Part shown: positions 1-6,812 of the stretch, in pieces | Position numbering within the stretch: the first letter of the stretch is position 1 | Layout: each line of letters opens with the position of its first letter | NCBI GenBank assembly: GCA_903888395.1 | Contig: CAISTO010000240.1 | Span: forward strand, 1-7,410 | Reading direction: 5' to 3' | Length of the DNA: 7,410 nucleotides | Origin: an uncultured Bacteroidota bacterium | GTDB lineage: Bacteria > Bacteroidota > Bacteroidia > UKL13-3 | The notes under the pieces: generated by a model | Told to the model about the DNA's origin: nothing | Databases searched by the model: none | The model's input: the letters and a program-made list of their open reading frames with translations, nothing else | Position numbers and translations under genes: made by a program

Positions 1-2099
1 CCAACTTTATAATCGTAAACTCCAAAAGCATACATTCCTTTTTCAATTTTATTAGTTGTAAAGCGACCTACTTTATCTGTTTTATTTCCACCATTTATTT
101 TGGTATTGTCAGTATGAATTACCCAAGTATTAGTAGTTGGAGCCTTGTACAAAAGCACTAAACTATCCTCGTTGGTAAAAGGTAAAGTGTGGTCTAAATG
201 TCCGGCTGAGGGGTTTGAAGGCTTAGTGCCATCGTAGTTAAAATAACATTGTCCTTTCAGTTTATTGTTATCAAAACTTCCATCAATATTCCAAAACCTG
301 TAATCACTAATTCTTATGCCTTTAGGAGCCACTTCATATTGCTTTGCACCCACCCAATAATGTTCCACTAAAACTTTAGCAGAATCCGAATTTTGTTGCA
401 CATTTAAACTTAATAATCCATCTGTAAAAGTTTTAATTCCAATTCCTTTTATTGTTTGTAAATGATATGTTTTTGCCAAAGGCAATTCATTGTTTTCATT
501 GACTAAAATAAATTCAGGAAAGAAATCATATGGAACCCTAATTAAAATTTGTTTCTCATAAGTATTTAAAGAGTCATCGTAAATAAACCTTTCACCATTT
601 TTATCAAAAACAGTAATTTTAAATGGGATGTATTGAAATAAAAGATTATTTGCTCTGGTATGTTGTCTGATATTGAGTTCAACAAAATTTGCTGCATTGC
701 CAATAAATGTTTTGTAGGAATTAACTTCTAATGCAACGCCACCAGCAGTAAAAACCCATTCGTTAAAAAAGTTTGTTAAATTAACAGTTGTAAATTTTTG
801 AAATTCATCTCTTAATTGAATTGAATTACTTGACTGAAACTTGTACTTTGTTAAATAACTATTACAAGCTTTATAAAAAGCGGTGTCACCCATAAAATAA
901 CGCAAAGCAGTAACTGTTAAAGCACCTTTTTTATATACATGGTCGCCATAAGTAACATTATGAGGAATTTGATTTAATACTAAAAAGCCTCCATCTCTGA
1001 TATGTGCTGATCGCAATACCAATAAAAGCTTTTCATTCATGTCCTTGTAAAAAGCTTCTTTACCATACATGAGTTCTAAAAATAAGGATTCGCAAAAACT
1101 TGCCCATCCTTCATTTAACCACATTTCTCTTTCACTTTCGCAGGTAACCATATTACCCCACCACATGTGGCTTAATTCGTGAGCCATTAAAGTTTCATAG
1201 TTCAAAGTTCCGTCTACACCAAATAGGGGATAAGTAACGCAGGTAGCATGTTCCATAGCACCACCGCTAAAAGGAACCATTACATAACCAGCTCTTTCAA
1301 ATGGATAATCACTGAATTTTGATTCGAAAAACTGTAATGCTTTTGATAAATTGATCATGCTAGCTTTCACTTTCACAGTATCGCTGGCTATAGCAGCTAA
1401 AATTACTTCAAAGTTTTTTGATTTTCCTGTATAAGTAAATTTTACAGTTGTGTAATTACTAATAGCTACACATGCCAAATATGTTGGAATGGGTTGATTT
1501 AACTGCCAGTTCCAAGTATTTGAATTGTCAGGGTTAATAGTAGTTGCCTTAGGCAAACCGTTACAAACAGCCATGTAACCACTATCGGTTGTGATATGAA
1601 AATCATAAGAGCTTCTGTCAGTAAAATTATCTACGCAAGGAAACCAAACTCTTCCGTAGTTATGCGGATTTACATTGAAACCAACTCCCATATTAAAAGC
1701 ATAATTCCCTGTAAAATAAAATCCGCCCCAACTTGGGTCTTTGGTAGGAATTCCTTGGTAATAAATATTCAGGTTAATGGTATCATTTATATTAATTGGA
1801 GTTTGTAAGTTTACAAACAACTGAGAATCGTTTTGTGTAAAGTTTTGTTTTTTCTGAGCAATAAAAATGGAATCAACCTTAAGTATGGCTAAATCAAAAA
1901 GAATATTACTTAAGTTATTTTGAACTGATTTGATTTTAACGATGGTATTTCCATTGATGTTTTTTGTACTTATATTTCTAATATTTAAATTAATAGCATA
2001 ATTAAGTACATCAAACTGTTTGTATCTATTATCTTGTGCTTTGGCAAATGGTATAATTCCAAAGAAATAAATAACTATAAAAAAATTTATTTTTTTCAT
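1..2099 (-). CDS. Secreted M1-family zinc aminopeptidase, 3' end cut off by the window edge
   Basis: I translated the minus strand from ATG at 2099-2097; the frame stays open for 699 codons to the window edge, so the C-terminus is missing. Residues 1-21 form a signal peptide (MKK, hydrophobic core, AKA before QD), so the protein leaves the cytoplasm. The exopeptidase motif reads GAMEH at 280-284, where the usual form is GAMEN. The zinc site is HELSH at 307-311 with the third ligand Glu330, exactly 18 residues after His311; Glu308 is the general base. Tyr389 in VYKKGAL matches the transition-state tyrosine of the family. These features indicate removal of N-terminal residues from peptides outside the cytoplasm. 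From about residue 450 the chain is Thr/Asn-rich and probably beta-sandwich. Bacteroidota homologues often end in a type IX secretion sorting domain, but that part would lie beyond position 1. No frameshift was seen. Family assignment is very sure; substrate is unknown. Confidence 0.95.
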   Translation of the reverse strand, partial: MKKINFFIVIYFFGIIPFAKAQDNRYKQFDVLNYAINLNIRNISTKNINGNTIVKIKSVQNNLSNILFDLAILKVDSIFIAQKKQNFTQNDSQLFVNLQTPININDTINLNIYYQGIPTKDPSWGGFYFTGNYAFNMGVGFNVNPHNYGRVWFPCVDNFTDRSSYDFHITTDSGYMAVCNGLPKATTINPDNSNTWNWQLNQPIPTYLACVAISNYTTVKFTYTGKSKNFEVILAAIASDTVKVKASMINLSKALQFFESKFSDYPFERAGYVMVPFSGGAMEHATCVTYPLFGVDGTLNYETLMAHELSHMWWGNMVTCESEREMWLNEGWASFCESLFLELMYGKEAFYKDMNEKLLLVLRSAHIRDGGFLVLNQIPHNVTYGDHVYKKGALTVTALRYFMGDTAFYKACNSYLTKYKFQSSNSIQLRDEFQKFTTVNLTNFFNEWVFTAGGVALEVNSYKTFIGNAANFVELNIRQHTRANNLLFQYIPFKITVFDKNGERFIYDDSLNTYEKQILIRVPYDFFPEFILVNENNELPLAKTYHLQTIKGIGIKTFTDGLLSLNVQQNSDSAKVLVEHYWVGAKQYEVAPKGIRISDYRFWNIDGSFDNNKLKGQCYFNYDGTKPSNPSAGHLDHTLPFTNEDSLVLLYKAPTTNTWVIHTDNTKINGGNKTDKVGRFTTNKIEKGMYAFGVYDYKV

Positions 2100-2354
2100 G
2101 TTCAATAATAACAAATGCTTGCTTATTTTTTAGTGTTTTGAGCTAAAATATTATTTTAATCAAACATATTTAATATTCATAGTATTTAAACCATACCTAT
2201 AATTAAAGAAAAAGTGAATTGATTTATTATAAAAACCATTCATCACCAAAAGCTAGCTCATTTTGACTATAATTCCATACATATTCACAAAAAAATAACT
2301 CATTACTACCTTTATTCAATGTATATAATTTAAAAATAAAAGTAATTTCGTAAC
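2100..2354. other. Divergent intergenic spacer
   Basis: This 255-bp AT-rich spacer lies between the divergently read aminopeptidase and bshB1 genes, so it should carry both promoters. I found no complete Bacteroidota promoter (TTG, about 19 bp, TAnnTTTG) for the minus-strand gene. The nearest partial match is AGCATTTG on the minus strand (TTTG at 2115-2112), which lacks the TA. The plus-strand candidate is listed separately. I saw no GC-rich hairpin, riboswitch-like fold or convincing small gene. Confidence 0.6.
2343..2350 (+). promoter_or_regulatory. Possible -7 element of the bshB1 cluster
   Basis: TAATTTCG matches the Bacteroidota -7 consensus TAnnTTTG at all but one position and ends four bases before the ATG at 2355. 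The spacing equals that of the better element before the ABC-F gene. No TTG lies at the expected -33 distance, so the call rests on the -7 match and its position alone. If real, transcription would start at or beside the start codon. Confidence 0.3.
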
Positions 2355-3074
2355 ATGAATAAACTCGATTTACTTTGTTTTGCCGCACATCCCGATGATA
2401 TAGAGTTGGCATGTAGTGGAACTGTTTTAAAACATTTAGATTTAGGTTATAAAGTTGGAATTGTTGATTTAACCCAAGGCGAATTGGGAACCAGGGGTTC
2501 AAAAGAATTAAGAGCCATAGAAGCGGCAAATTCAAGTAAGATTTTAGGGATTACCGTTCGTGAAAATTTGAAATTACCAGATTGTTTTTTTGAAAAAAAC
2601 AAAGAAACATTGATTAAAATAATAGAAAAAATACGCCAATATCAACCCGAAATAATTCTGTGTAACGCTGAATACGATAGACATATAGACCATGGAAGAG
2701 CTTCGGATTTAATAAATGATGCTGCGTTTTTAAGTGGTTTAGTTAAAATAGAAACTTTTCATGATGGCATTTTACAGGAACCTTGGCGACCCAAACAAAT
2801 TTACAATTATATACAAGATAGAATGACTAAGCCAGATATCATTGTTGATATTACTCCTTATTTTGATAAAAAAATTGAATCAGTTTTAGCATTTGGAAGT
2901 CAGTTTTATAATCCTAATAATACCGAACCGGAAACTCCTATTTCGTCATTAGCATTCTTGGAATATTTAAAAAGTCATGCACGTGAATTTGGAAGATTAA
3001 TAAATACTGAATTTGGAGAGGGTTTTACTGTTAAACGTCCAATTGGTAGTAATAACTTAATGGATTTATTGTAA
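2355..3074 (+). CDS. bshB1: N-acetylglucosaminyl-malate deacetylase (bacillithiol biosynthesis, BshB1 type)
   Basis: This 239-residue PIG-L/LmbE-fold zinc hydrolase should remove the acetyl group from GlcNAc-malate to give GlcN-malate, the second step of bacillithiol synthesis in the cytosol. The AHPDD motif places His12, Asp14 and Asp15, and DRHIDH places His110 and His113. His12, Asp15 and His113 fit the zinc ligands and Asp14 the general base, with the same numbering as I recall for the Bacillus cereus enzyme BcZBP. Subfamily marks beyond generic PIG-L are QGELGTRG (41-48), FLSGL, EPWRPKQIYNYIQ, a SQFYNP stretch, ETPIS and the closing EFGEGF. The glycine-rich segment after AHPDD reads ELACSG, slightly off the common ELGCGG. 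Length is normal and there is no signal peptide. The start is chosen because AHPDD then falls at the usual distance from the N-terminus. It heads a tight three-gene cluster. BshA and BshC are not in the window. Confidence 0.9.
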   Translation: MNKLDLLCFAAHPDDIELACSGTVLKHLDLGYKVGIVDLTQGELGTRGSKELRAIEAANSSKILGITVRENLKLPDCFFEKNKETLIKIIEKIRQYQPEIILCNAEYDRHIDHGRASDLINDAAFLSGLVKIETFHDGILQEPWRPKQIYNYIQDRMTKPDIIVDITPYFDKKIESVLAFGSQFYNPNNTEPETPISSLAFLEYLKSHAREFGRLINTEFGEGFTVKRPIGSNNLMDLL

Positions 3075-3083
3075 TAGTAATTA

Positions 3084-3926
3084 ATGGTAAATAGTAATTT
3101 TCCATACCAACTCACCATTTCATTGGTTGTTTATAATAGCAGTATTCAATCGTTATTGCCATTAATAAATAGCATAAAAAATATATCAGTTCCTGTAATT
3201 TTAATAGTAAGCGATAACTCTGAAAAAGATTTATTAAAAACATTTTTTGAAGAAAATAACGCTCATTATATTTTTAATCATGCTAATTTAGGTTATGGAA
3301 AAGCGCATAACATAGCCATTCAATATGGTGAAAATTTAGCACCCTACCATTTAGTCATTAATCCTGATGTAAGCATTAATGAAAACTGCATAGAACAATG
3401 TTTGGAGTTTTTAAAAAACAATAAAAATATTGGTTTACTGATTCCTAAAACTTTTTATCCAACTGGGCAAACACAAATTGTATGTAATTTATTACCTACC
3501 CCTTTCGATTTAATTTTAAGGCGTTTTATTCCCCAAATTTTAAAACCATTATTTGAAAAAAGTGCGGCTAATTATGAATTAAAAGCCAAAGATTTAAACT
3601 TACCCATGTATGTAAACAATATTCATGGTTGCTTTTTGCTCATGCCCCATGAAGTGTTAAAAAAGGTAGGTTTGTTTGACGAGCATTTTTTTATGTATTT
3701 AGAAGATACAGACTTAAGCAGAAGAATAAGTAATGAATTTGATGCCATTTATTACCCATACGCCAGCATTATTCATAGTTTTGAAAAAGGTTCATACAAA
3801 AACCTAAAACTATTGTTTTATCATATCCAATCAGCTATTTACTACTTTACTAAATGGGGTTGGATCTTTGATAAAAACAGAAAAATAAAAAATAATATTG
3901 TACTAAATCAATTGCAAACGAAATAG
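3084..3926 (+). CDS. GT2-family glycosyltransferase
   Basis: This 280-residue protein has a GT-A fold and should transfer a sugar from a nucleotide-sugar donor to a glycan or lipid acceptor. The N-terminus shows the nucleotide-binding strand TISLVVYNSS (11-20), then SDNS (43-46) and NLGYGKAHN (68-76). The metal/UDP-binding DxD equivalent is NPDV at 93-96. GCFLLMPHEVLKKVGLFDE is followed by FFMYLEDTDLSRR, in which Glu207-Asp208 form the ED motif holding the likely catalytic base; His231 lies in the usual C-terminal SIIHSFEKGS segment. The pattern resembles the rhamnosyltransferase-like GT2 group used in O-antigen or exopolysaccharide assembly, but donor and acceptor cannot be read from sequence. 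No clear membrane helix or signal peptide is present, so it probably works at the inner face of the cytoplasmic membrane. It starts 9 bp after bshB1 and is probably co-transcribed. It is not BshA, which is a GT4 enzyme. Confidence 0.88.
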   Translation: MVNSNFPYQLTISLVVYNSSIQSLLPLINSIKNISVPVILIVSDNSEKDLLKTFFEENNAHYIFNHANLGYGKAHNIAIQYGENLAPYHLVINPDVSINENCIEQCLEFLKNNKNIGLLIPKTFYPTGQTQIVCNLLPTPFDLILRRFIPQILKPLFEKSAANYELKAKDLNLPMYVNNIHGCFLLMPHEVLKKVGLFDEHFFMYLEDTDLSRRISNEFDAIYYPYASIIHSFEKGSYKNLKLLFYHIQSAIYYFTKWGWIFDKNRKIKNNIVLNQLQTK

Positions 3927-3938
3927 ACAATAGGGGGA

Positions 3939-4433
3939 ATGATTAGCGATTACAGAAAAATAATTGTTAAAGCGGAAAAGTTAAAAACTGAAAATAAAAA
4001 GTTTTTAGATAAAGTAAAGAAGCTTGCTCCTAAGGATTTAGACATTGTTACTCATGAATTACATGAACAAGTTTTTAATAAAATAGATTGCCTGCAATGC
4101 GCCAATTGTTGTGTTACCACAGGTCCTTTACTTTTAAATAAGGACATTGATAGGTTAGCTAAAACATTTAAAACTAAGCCAAGTGTTTTTGCGGAGCAAT
4201 ACCTAAAAATAGATGAAGACAATGATTATGTATTTAAACAGATTCCTTGTGTTTTTTTAGGCGAGGATAAATATTGTAATGTATATAACGATAGGCCAAA
4301 TGCTTGCAGAGAATTTCCGCATACCCAACAAAGAAATATTTTACAAAAACTTAAAATCACTTATTTAAATACTACCATTTGTCCGGCTGTGGCATTAATA
4401 GTTGATGCTTTAAAAGAAAAATACAAAGTTTAA
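3939..4433 (+). CDS. YkgJ-family cysteine cluster protein
   Basis: This 164-residue protein carries the CxxCxxCC signature of the YkgJ/CxxCxxCC family (PF03692) at Cys51, Cys54, Cys57 and Cys58, followed by Cys104, Cys113 and Cys123 in the typical RPNACREFP segment, and Cys148. The family is thought to bind zinc or an iron-sulfur cluster, but its function is not settled. Residues 1-45 are lysine-rich and probably helical, ahead of the metal-binding core. There is no signal peptide, so it is likely cytosolic. It begins 12 bp after the glycosyltransferase stop and closes the cluster headed by bshB1. The run of five G at 3933-3937 lies one base from the ATG, too close to act as a Shine-Dalgarno site. 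No strong terminator follows it. Family assignment is firm; the role is unknown. Confidence 0.88.
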   Translation: MISDYRKIIVKAEKLKTENKKFLDKVKKLAPKDLDIVTHELHEQVFNKIDCLQCANCCVTTGPLLLNKDIDRLAKTFKTKPSVFAEQYLKIDEDNDYVFKQIPCVFLGEDKYCNVYNDRPNACREFPHTQQRNILQKLKITYLNTTICPAVALIVDALKEKYKV

Positions 4434-4487
4434 AAGATGTATTTTATCAAATAAAAAATTGTTTAAGCAGTAATTCCTAAATTGGGT

Positions 4488-4495
4488 TAAATTTG
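4488..4495 (+). promoter_or_regulatory. Bacteroidota -7 promoter element of the ABC-F gene
   Basis: TAAATTTG fits TAnnTTTG exactly and ends four bases before the ATG at 4500. A TTG at 4459-4461 could be the -33 box, but its 26-bp spacer is longer than usual. With the normal distance from this element to the start site, the transcript would begin at or within a base or two of the start codon, giving a leaderless mRNA. This would uncouple the ABC-F gene from the upstream cluster. Confidence 0.55.
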
Positions 4496-4499
4496 CCGC

Positions 4500-6407
4500 A
4501 TGAATTATTTAAGAGCTGAAAACCTTTCGAAATATTATGGCGAAAGACATTTATTCAGCAATATTACTTTAACAGTAACCAAAGGACAAAGAGTAGCATT
4601 AATAGCTAAAAACGGATCAGGAAAAACCAGTTTGTTAAACATTTTAACTGGCCAAGATAAAGGAGATGATGGAACTATAGTAATTGACAAAAACATTCGT
4701 TGGGCATACATTGAACAGGAGCCTCATTTTGAAGGTACTGATAATGTTTGGTCGGCCATTTATAATTCTGACAATGAGTTGTTACAATGTGTAGCCAAAT
4801 ACGATGAAGTTTTAGAAGCGCTAGAAAAAGACCACGAAAGTGTTCATAATCAAAACCAACTTCAGTATGCCATGGAAGCCATGGACCTACACCAAGCTTG
4901 GGATATTGAATCAAGAATTAAAACCATTTTACAGCAATTAGATCTTCATCATCATTTGCATAGCAGCATTGCTAGCTTAAGTGGTGGACAGAAAAAAAGA
5001 TTAGCCATTGCACGTGTTTTAGTGCAACAGCCAGATTTTATCATCATGGATGAGCCTACCAATCATTTGGATATTAAAATGATAGAATGGTTAGAAACTT
5101 ATTTAACGGTGAATAACATGACACTTTTGTTAGTTACCCACGATAGGTATTTTTTAGATAAAGTTTGTAATGAAATTATAGAATTAGCCGAAGGAAATTT
5201 ATATACTCACAAAGGAAATTATGCTTATTTTTTAGAAAAGAAAGCGCAACGAGAGGAATATAACGACAAAGAAACAGATGCTGCGCGCAAACTCATGCGC
5301 AAAGAGTTAGAGTGGATGCGCAAGCAACCAAAAGCCCGAACTACCAAATCGAAAAGTAGGATAGATGCCTATTATGAAATAAAAGAAAAGGCATCGTACA
5401 AGCGTGATGATGGAAAAGTTGAAATTAAAATGAAAATGGAACGCTTGGGTTCTAAAATTTTAGAAGTTCAGCAGTTGCAGAAATCTTTTGGTGATTTAAA
5501 AATATGTAAAGATTTCACTTACACATTTAAACCAGGAGAAAGAATTGGCGTAATTGGTAAAAATGGTGTGGGTAAAACTACCTTTTTAAACATGCTTTTA
5601 GGAACTGAAAAACCAGATGCTGGTAAAATAAGTTTGGGCGATACTGTAAAAGTTGGTTACTACAGCCAATCTGGAATGCAACTGAAGGAAGATAAACGTG
5701 TAATTGAGGTAATTACCGATATAGCTGAATACGTAGAAATGACGAAGGGTGAAAACGTAACTGCTAAAACTTTATTGACTCGTTTCCTATTTGAACCTAA
5801 AAAACAACATAATTATGTTAGTTCATTAAGTGGTGGCGAAAAACGCAGACTTTATTTATTGACCATATTAATGGGTAAGCCAAACTTTTTAGTGTTAGAT
5901 GAACCCACCAACGATTTAGACATTGAAACTTTAAATGTATTGGAAGAATTTTTGGAGGAATATGGTGGCTGTATCATGGTAGTAACCCACGATAGGTATT
6001 TTATGGATACCATTGTTGACAGTTTATTTGTATTTGAAGGAGAAGGTAACATTCGTCCTTTTAACGGAAACTACCAAGAGTATTTGAATGAGCAGGAAGA
6101 CATTCAGGCGGCTTTATATGCTGCTAAAAGCACCACTCCAAAAGGAGAATACAAAGCACAAGAATCAAAAATAGAAATAGAAGCTCCTATAAAAAGAAAA
6201 TTGACTTTTAATGAGCAACGATTATTTGAACAATTAGAAAAAGAATTAGCCGAGCACCATGCTAAGAAATTGGAATTAGAAAATAAACTAAGCGAACCAA
6301 GCACTAGCAATGACGACTTGATGAGCATGGGAAAAGAACTGATAGAAGTCAATAATGCCATAGATGAGAAGGAGTTAAAATGGTTAGAACTAAGCGAATT
6401 AGTTTAG
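4500..6407 (+). CDS. ABC-F family ATPase, Uup-like
   Basis: This 635-residue soluble protein has two ABC ATPase domains in tandem and no membrane segments, which defines the ABC-F class. Domain 1: Walker A AKNGSGKT (36-43), signature LSGGQ (160-164), Walker B FIIMDEPTNHLD (180-191), switch His214. Domain 2: Walker A GKNGVGKT (353-360), LSGGE (443-447), FLVLDEPTNDLD (463-474), His497. The inter-domain linker (about 248-310) is highly charged and contains WMRKQPKARTTKSKSR, as in Uup. A charged C-terminal helical extension (about 567-635) fits the ABC_tran_CTD coiled coil of Uup, reported to bind DNA. ABC-F proteins act at the ribosomal E site; Uup is also linked to branched DNA intermediates and precise transposon excision. 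The first Walker A has Ala36 where most P-loops have Gly; I recall this as common in Bacteroidota members, so it is probably not a defect. A resistance-type ABC-F is less likely given the linker and C-terminal extension. Confidence 0.92.
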   Translation: MNYLRAENLSKYYGERHLFSNITLTVTKGQRVALIAKNGSGKTSLLNILTGQDKGDDGTIVIDKNIRWAYIEQEPHFEGTDNVWSAIYNSDNELLQCVAKYDEVLEALEKDHESVHNQNQLQYAMEAMDLHQAWDIESRIKTILQQLDLHHHLHSSIASLSGGQKKRLAIARVLVQQPDFIIMDEPTNHLDIKMIEWLETYLTVNNMTLLLVTHDRYFLDKVCNEIIELAEGNLYTHKGNYAYFLEKKAQREEYNDKETDAARKLMRKELEWMRKQPKARTTKSKSRIDAYYEIKEKASYKRDDGKVEIKMKMERLGSKILEVQQLQKSFGDLKICKDFTYTFKPGERIGVIGKNGVGKTTFLNMLLGTEKPDAGKISLGDTVKVGYYSQSGMQLKEDKRVIEVITDIAEYVEMTKGENVTAKTLLTRFLFEPKKQHNYVSSLSGGEKRRLYLLTILMGKPNFLVLDEPTNDLDIETLNVLEEFLEEYGGCIMVVTHDRYFMDTIVDSLFVFEGEGNIRPFNGNYQEYLNEQEDIQAALYAAKSTTPKGEYKAQESKIEIEAPIKRKLTFNEQRLFEQLEKELAEHHAKKLELENKLSEPSTSNDDLMSMGKELIEVNNAIDEKELKWLELSELV

Positions 6408-6454
6408 GTACAAAAAGCTTTAAAATAATAATATAAAAATATTTCACATAACAG

Positions 6455-6484
6455 TTGCTTTATATTCAAATATGGCTATATTTG
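6455..6484 (+). promoter_or_regulatory. Promoter of the tRNA-Lys gene
   Basis: A TTG at 6455-6457 and TATATTTG at 6477-6484 are separated by 19 bp, which fits the Bacteroidota sigma-A promoter pattern (TTG, 17-23 bp, TAnnTTTG) very well. Transcription should start near 6490, leaving a 5' leader of about 24 bases that RNase P would remove. It is the most complete promoter in the window. Confidence 0.75.
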
Positions 6485-6513
6485 CACCCGCTAAAAAGGA
6501 ATACTGATAGCAT

Positions 6514-6586
6514 GATTCTGTAGCTCAGCTGGTAGAGCATTACACTTTTAATGTAGGGGTCCTGGGTTCGAATCCCAGCGGGATCA
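6514..6586 (+). tRNA. tRNA-Lys (anticodon UUU)
   Basis: All four arms fold. The acceptor stem pairs 6514-6520 with 6579-6585 and includes two G-U pairs; the D arm is GCTC (6523-6526) with GAGC (6535-6538). The anticodon stem pairs 6540-6544 with 6552-6556, with one G-U at its base. The loop is CTTTTAA with anticodon TTT at 6547-6549, reading AAA and AAG. The T arm is CTGGG/CCCAG (6562-6566, 6574-6578) around TTCGAAT. The discriminator is A6586. The following bases are CAC, so CCA is not encoded and must be added by the CCA-adding enzyme, as is usual in the phylum. The gene stands alone between its own promoter and terminator. Confidence 0.97.
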
Positions 6587-6600
6587 CACCTTTAAACCAA

Positions 6601-6631
6601 AAGCCTTGTAAATTATTTACAAGGCTTTTTT
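6601..6631 (+). terminator. Intrinsic terminator of the tRNA gene
   Basis: AAGCCTTGTAAA (6601-6612) pairs perfectly with 6616-6627 around a three-base loop; the innermost A-T pairs may open. The stem is followed by a run of six T (6626-6631). It begins 14 bp after the tRNA and is the only strong rho-independent terminator in the window. Confidence 0.9.
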
Positions 6632-6658
6632 GTTTTTAGGAATTTCTAAATTGATAAA

Positions 6659-6699
6659 GGTTGGTGTTTTTTAAAATGGTTTACATTTCAAAACCAACC
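6659..6699. repeat. Intergenic imperfect hairpin
   Basis: GGTTGG (6659-6664) pairs with CCAACC (6694-6699). Inside it TTTT pairs with AAAA (6690-6693) past a two-base bulge, and AAATG (6674-6678) pairs with CATTT (6684-6688) around a five-base loop. It abuts the next palindrome, three bases away. It has no T-run, so it is not a canonical terminator on the plus strand. It may be part of the same repeat unit or a separate structure; the function is unknown. Confidence 0.5.
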
Positions 6700-6702
6700 A
6701 AG

Positions 6703-6760
6703 GTCATTTCGAGCGGAGTCGAGAAATAATAAAACCGTTCTCGTCTCCGCTCGAACTGAC
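6703..6760. repeat. REP-like intergenic palindrome (GAGCGGAGTCGAGA type)
   Basis: Two 23-base arms, 6703-6725 and 6738-6760, are inverted copies matching at 21 of 23 positions, around a 12-base AT-rich loop (6726-6737). Each arm contains the core TCGAGCGGAG, and the arms differ at 6707 and 6719. The element is much richer in GC than its surroundings. From memory, sequences of this type occur in many intergenic copies in Bacteroidota genomes; copy number here cannot be checked within the window. It could act as a stem that stops or protects transcripts, or be a non-autonomous element moved by a Y1 (TnpA_REP-like) transposase located elsewhere; neither is shown. Confidence 0.8.
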
Positions 6761-6812
6761 TTATTAAAATTTAAAAAAAAATCTATATTGCAGATAATTT
6801 GGAATACATAAT

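Noticed and set aside
1596..1808. Plus-strand open frame of 70 codons
   Set aside because: It lies wholly inside the minus-strand M1 peptidase gene, which has clear catalytic motifs; the short frame has no recognisable domain.
2100..2354. Possible small RNA or riboswitch in the divergent spacer
   Set aside because: No GC-containing stem, terminator or known aptamer core was seen; the length is adequate for two promoters alone.
2227..2535. Minus-strand open frame of 102 codons across the bshB1 start
   Set aside because: It is antisense to the conserved AHPDD region of bshB1 and its composition (Leu/Phe/Tyr/Asn-rich) is that of an AT-rich shadow frame.
3933..3937. Run of five G before the YkgJ start as a Shine-Dalgarno site
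   Set aside because: Only one base separates it from the ATG, so it cannot pair with 16S rRNA and leave normal spacing.
4442..4456. Hairpin TTTTAT/ATAAAA after the YkgJ gene
   Set aside because: The stem is made only of A-T pairs and has no proper T-run, so it is too weak to call a terminator.
4675..4914. Minus-strand open frame of 79 codons
   Set aside because: Antisense to ABC-F domain 1, with no start signal or domain.
5852..6361. Two minus-strand open frames (5852-6052 and 6104-6361)
   Set aside because: Both are antisense to ABC-F domain 2 and its C-terminal extension; the serine-rich composition reflects the opposite strand.
6428..6442. AATAT/ATATT inverted repeat after the ABC-F gene
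   Set aside because: Five A-T pairs in very AT-rich DNA are expected by chance; no terminator features.
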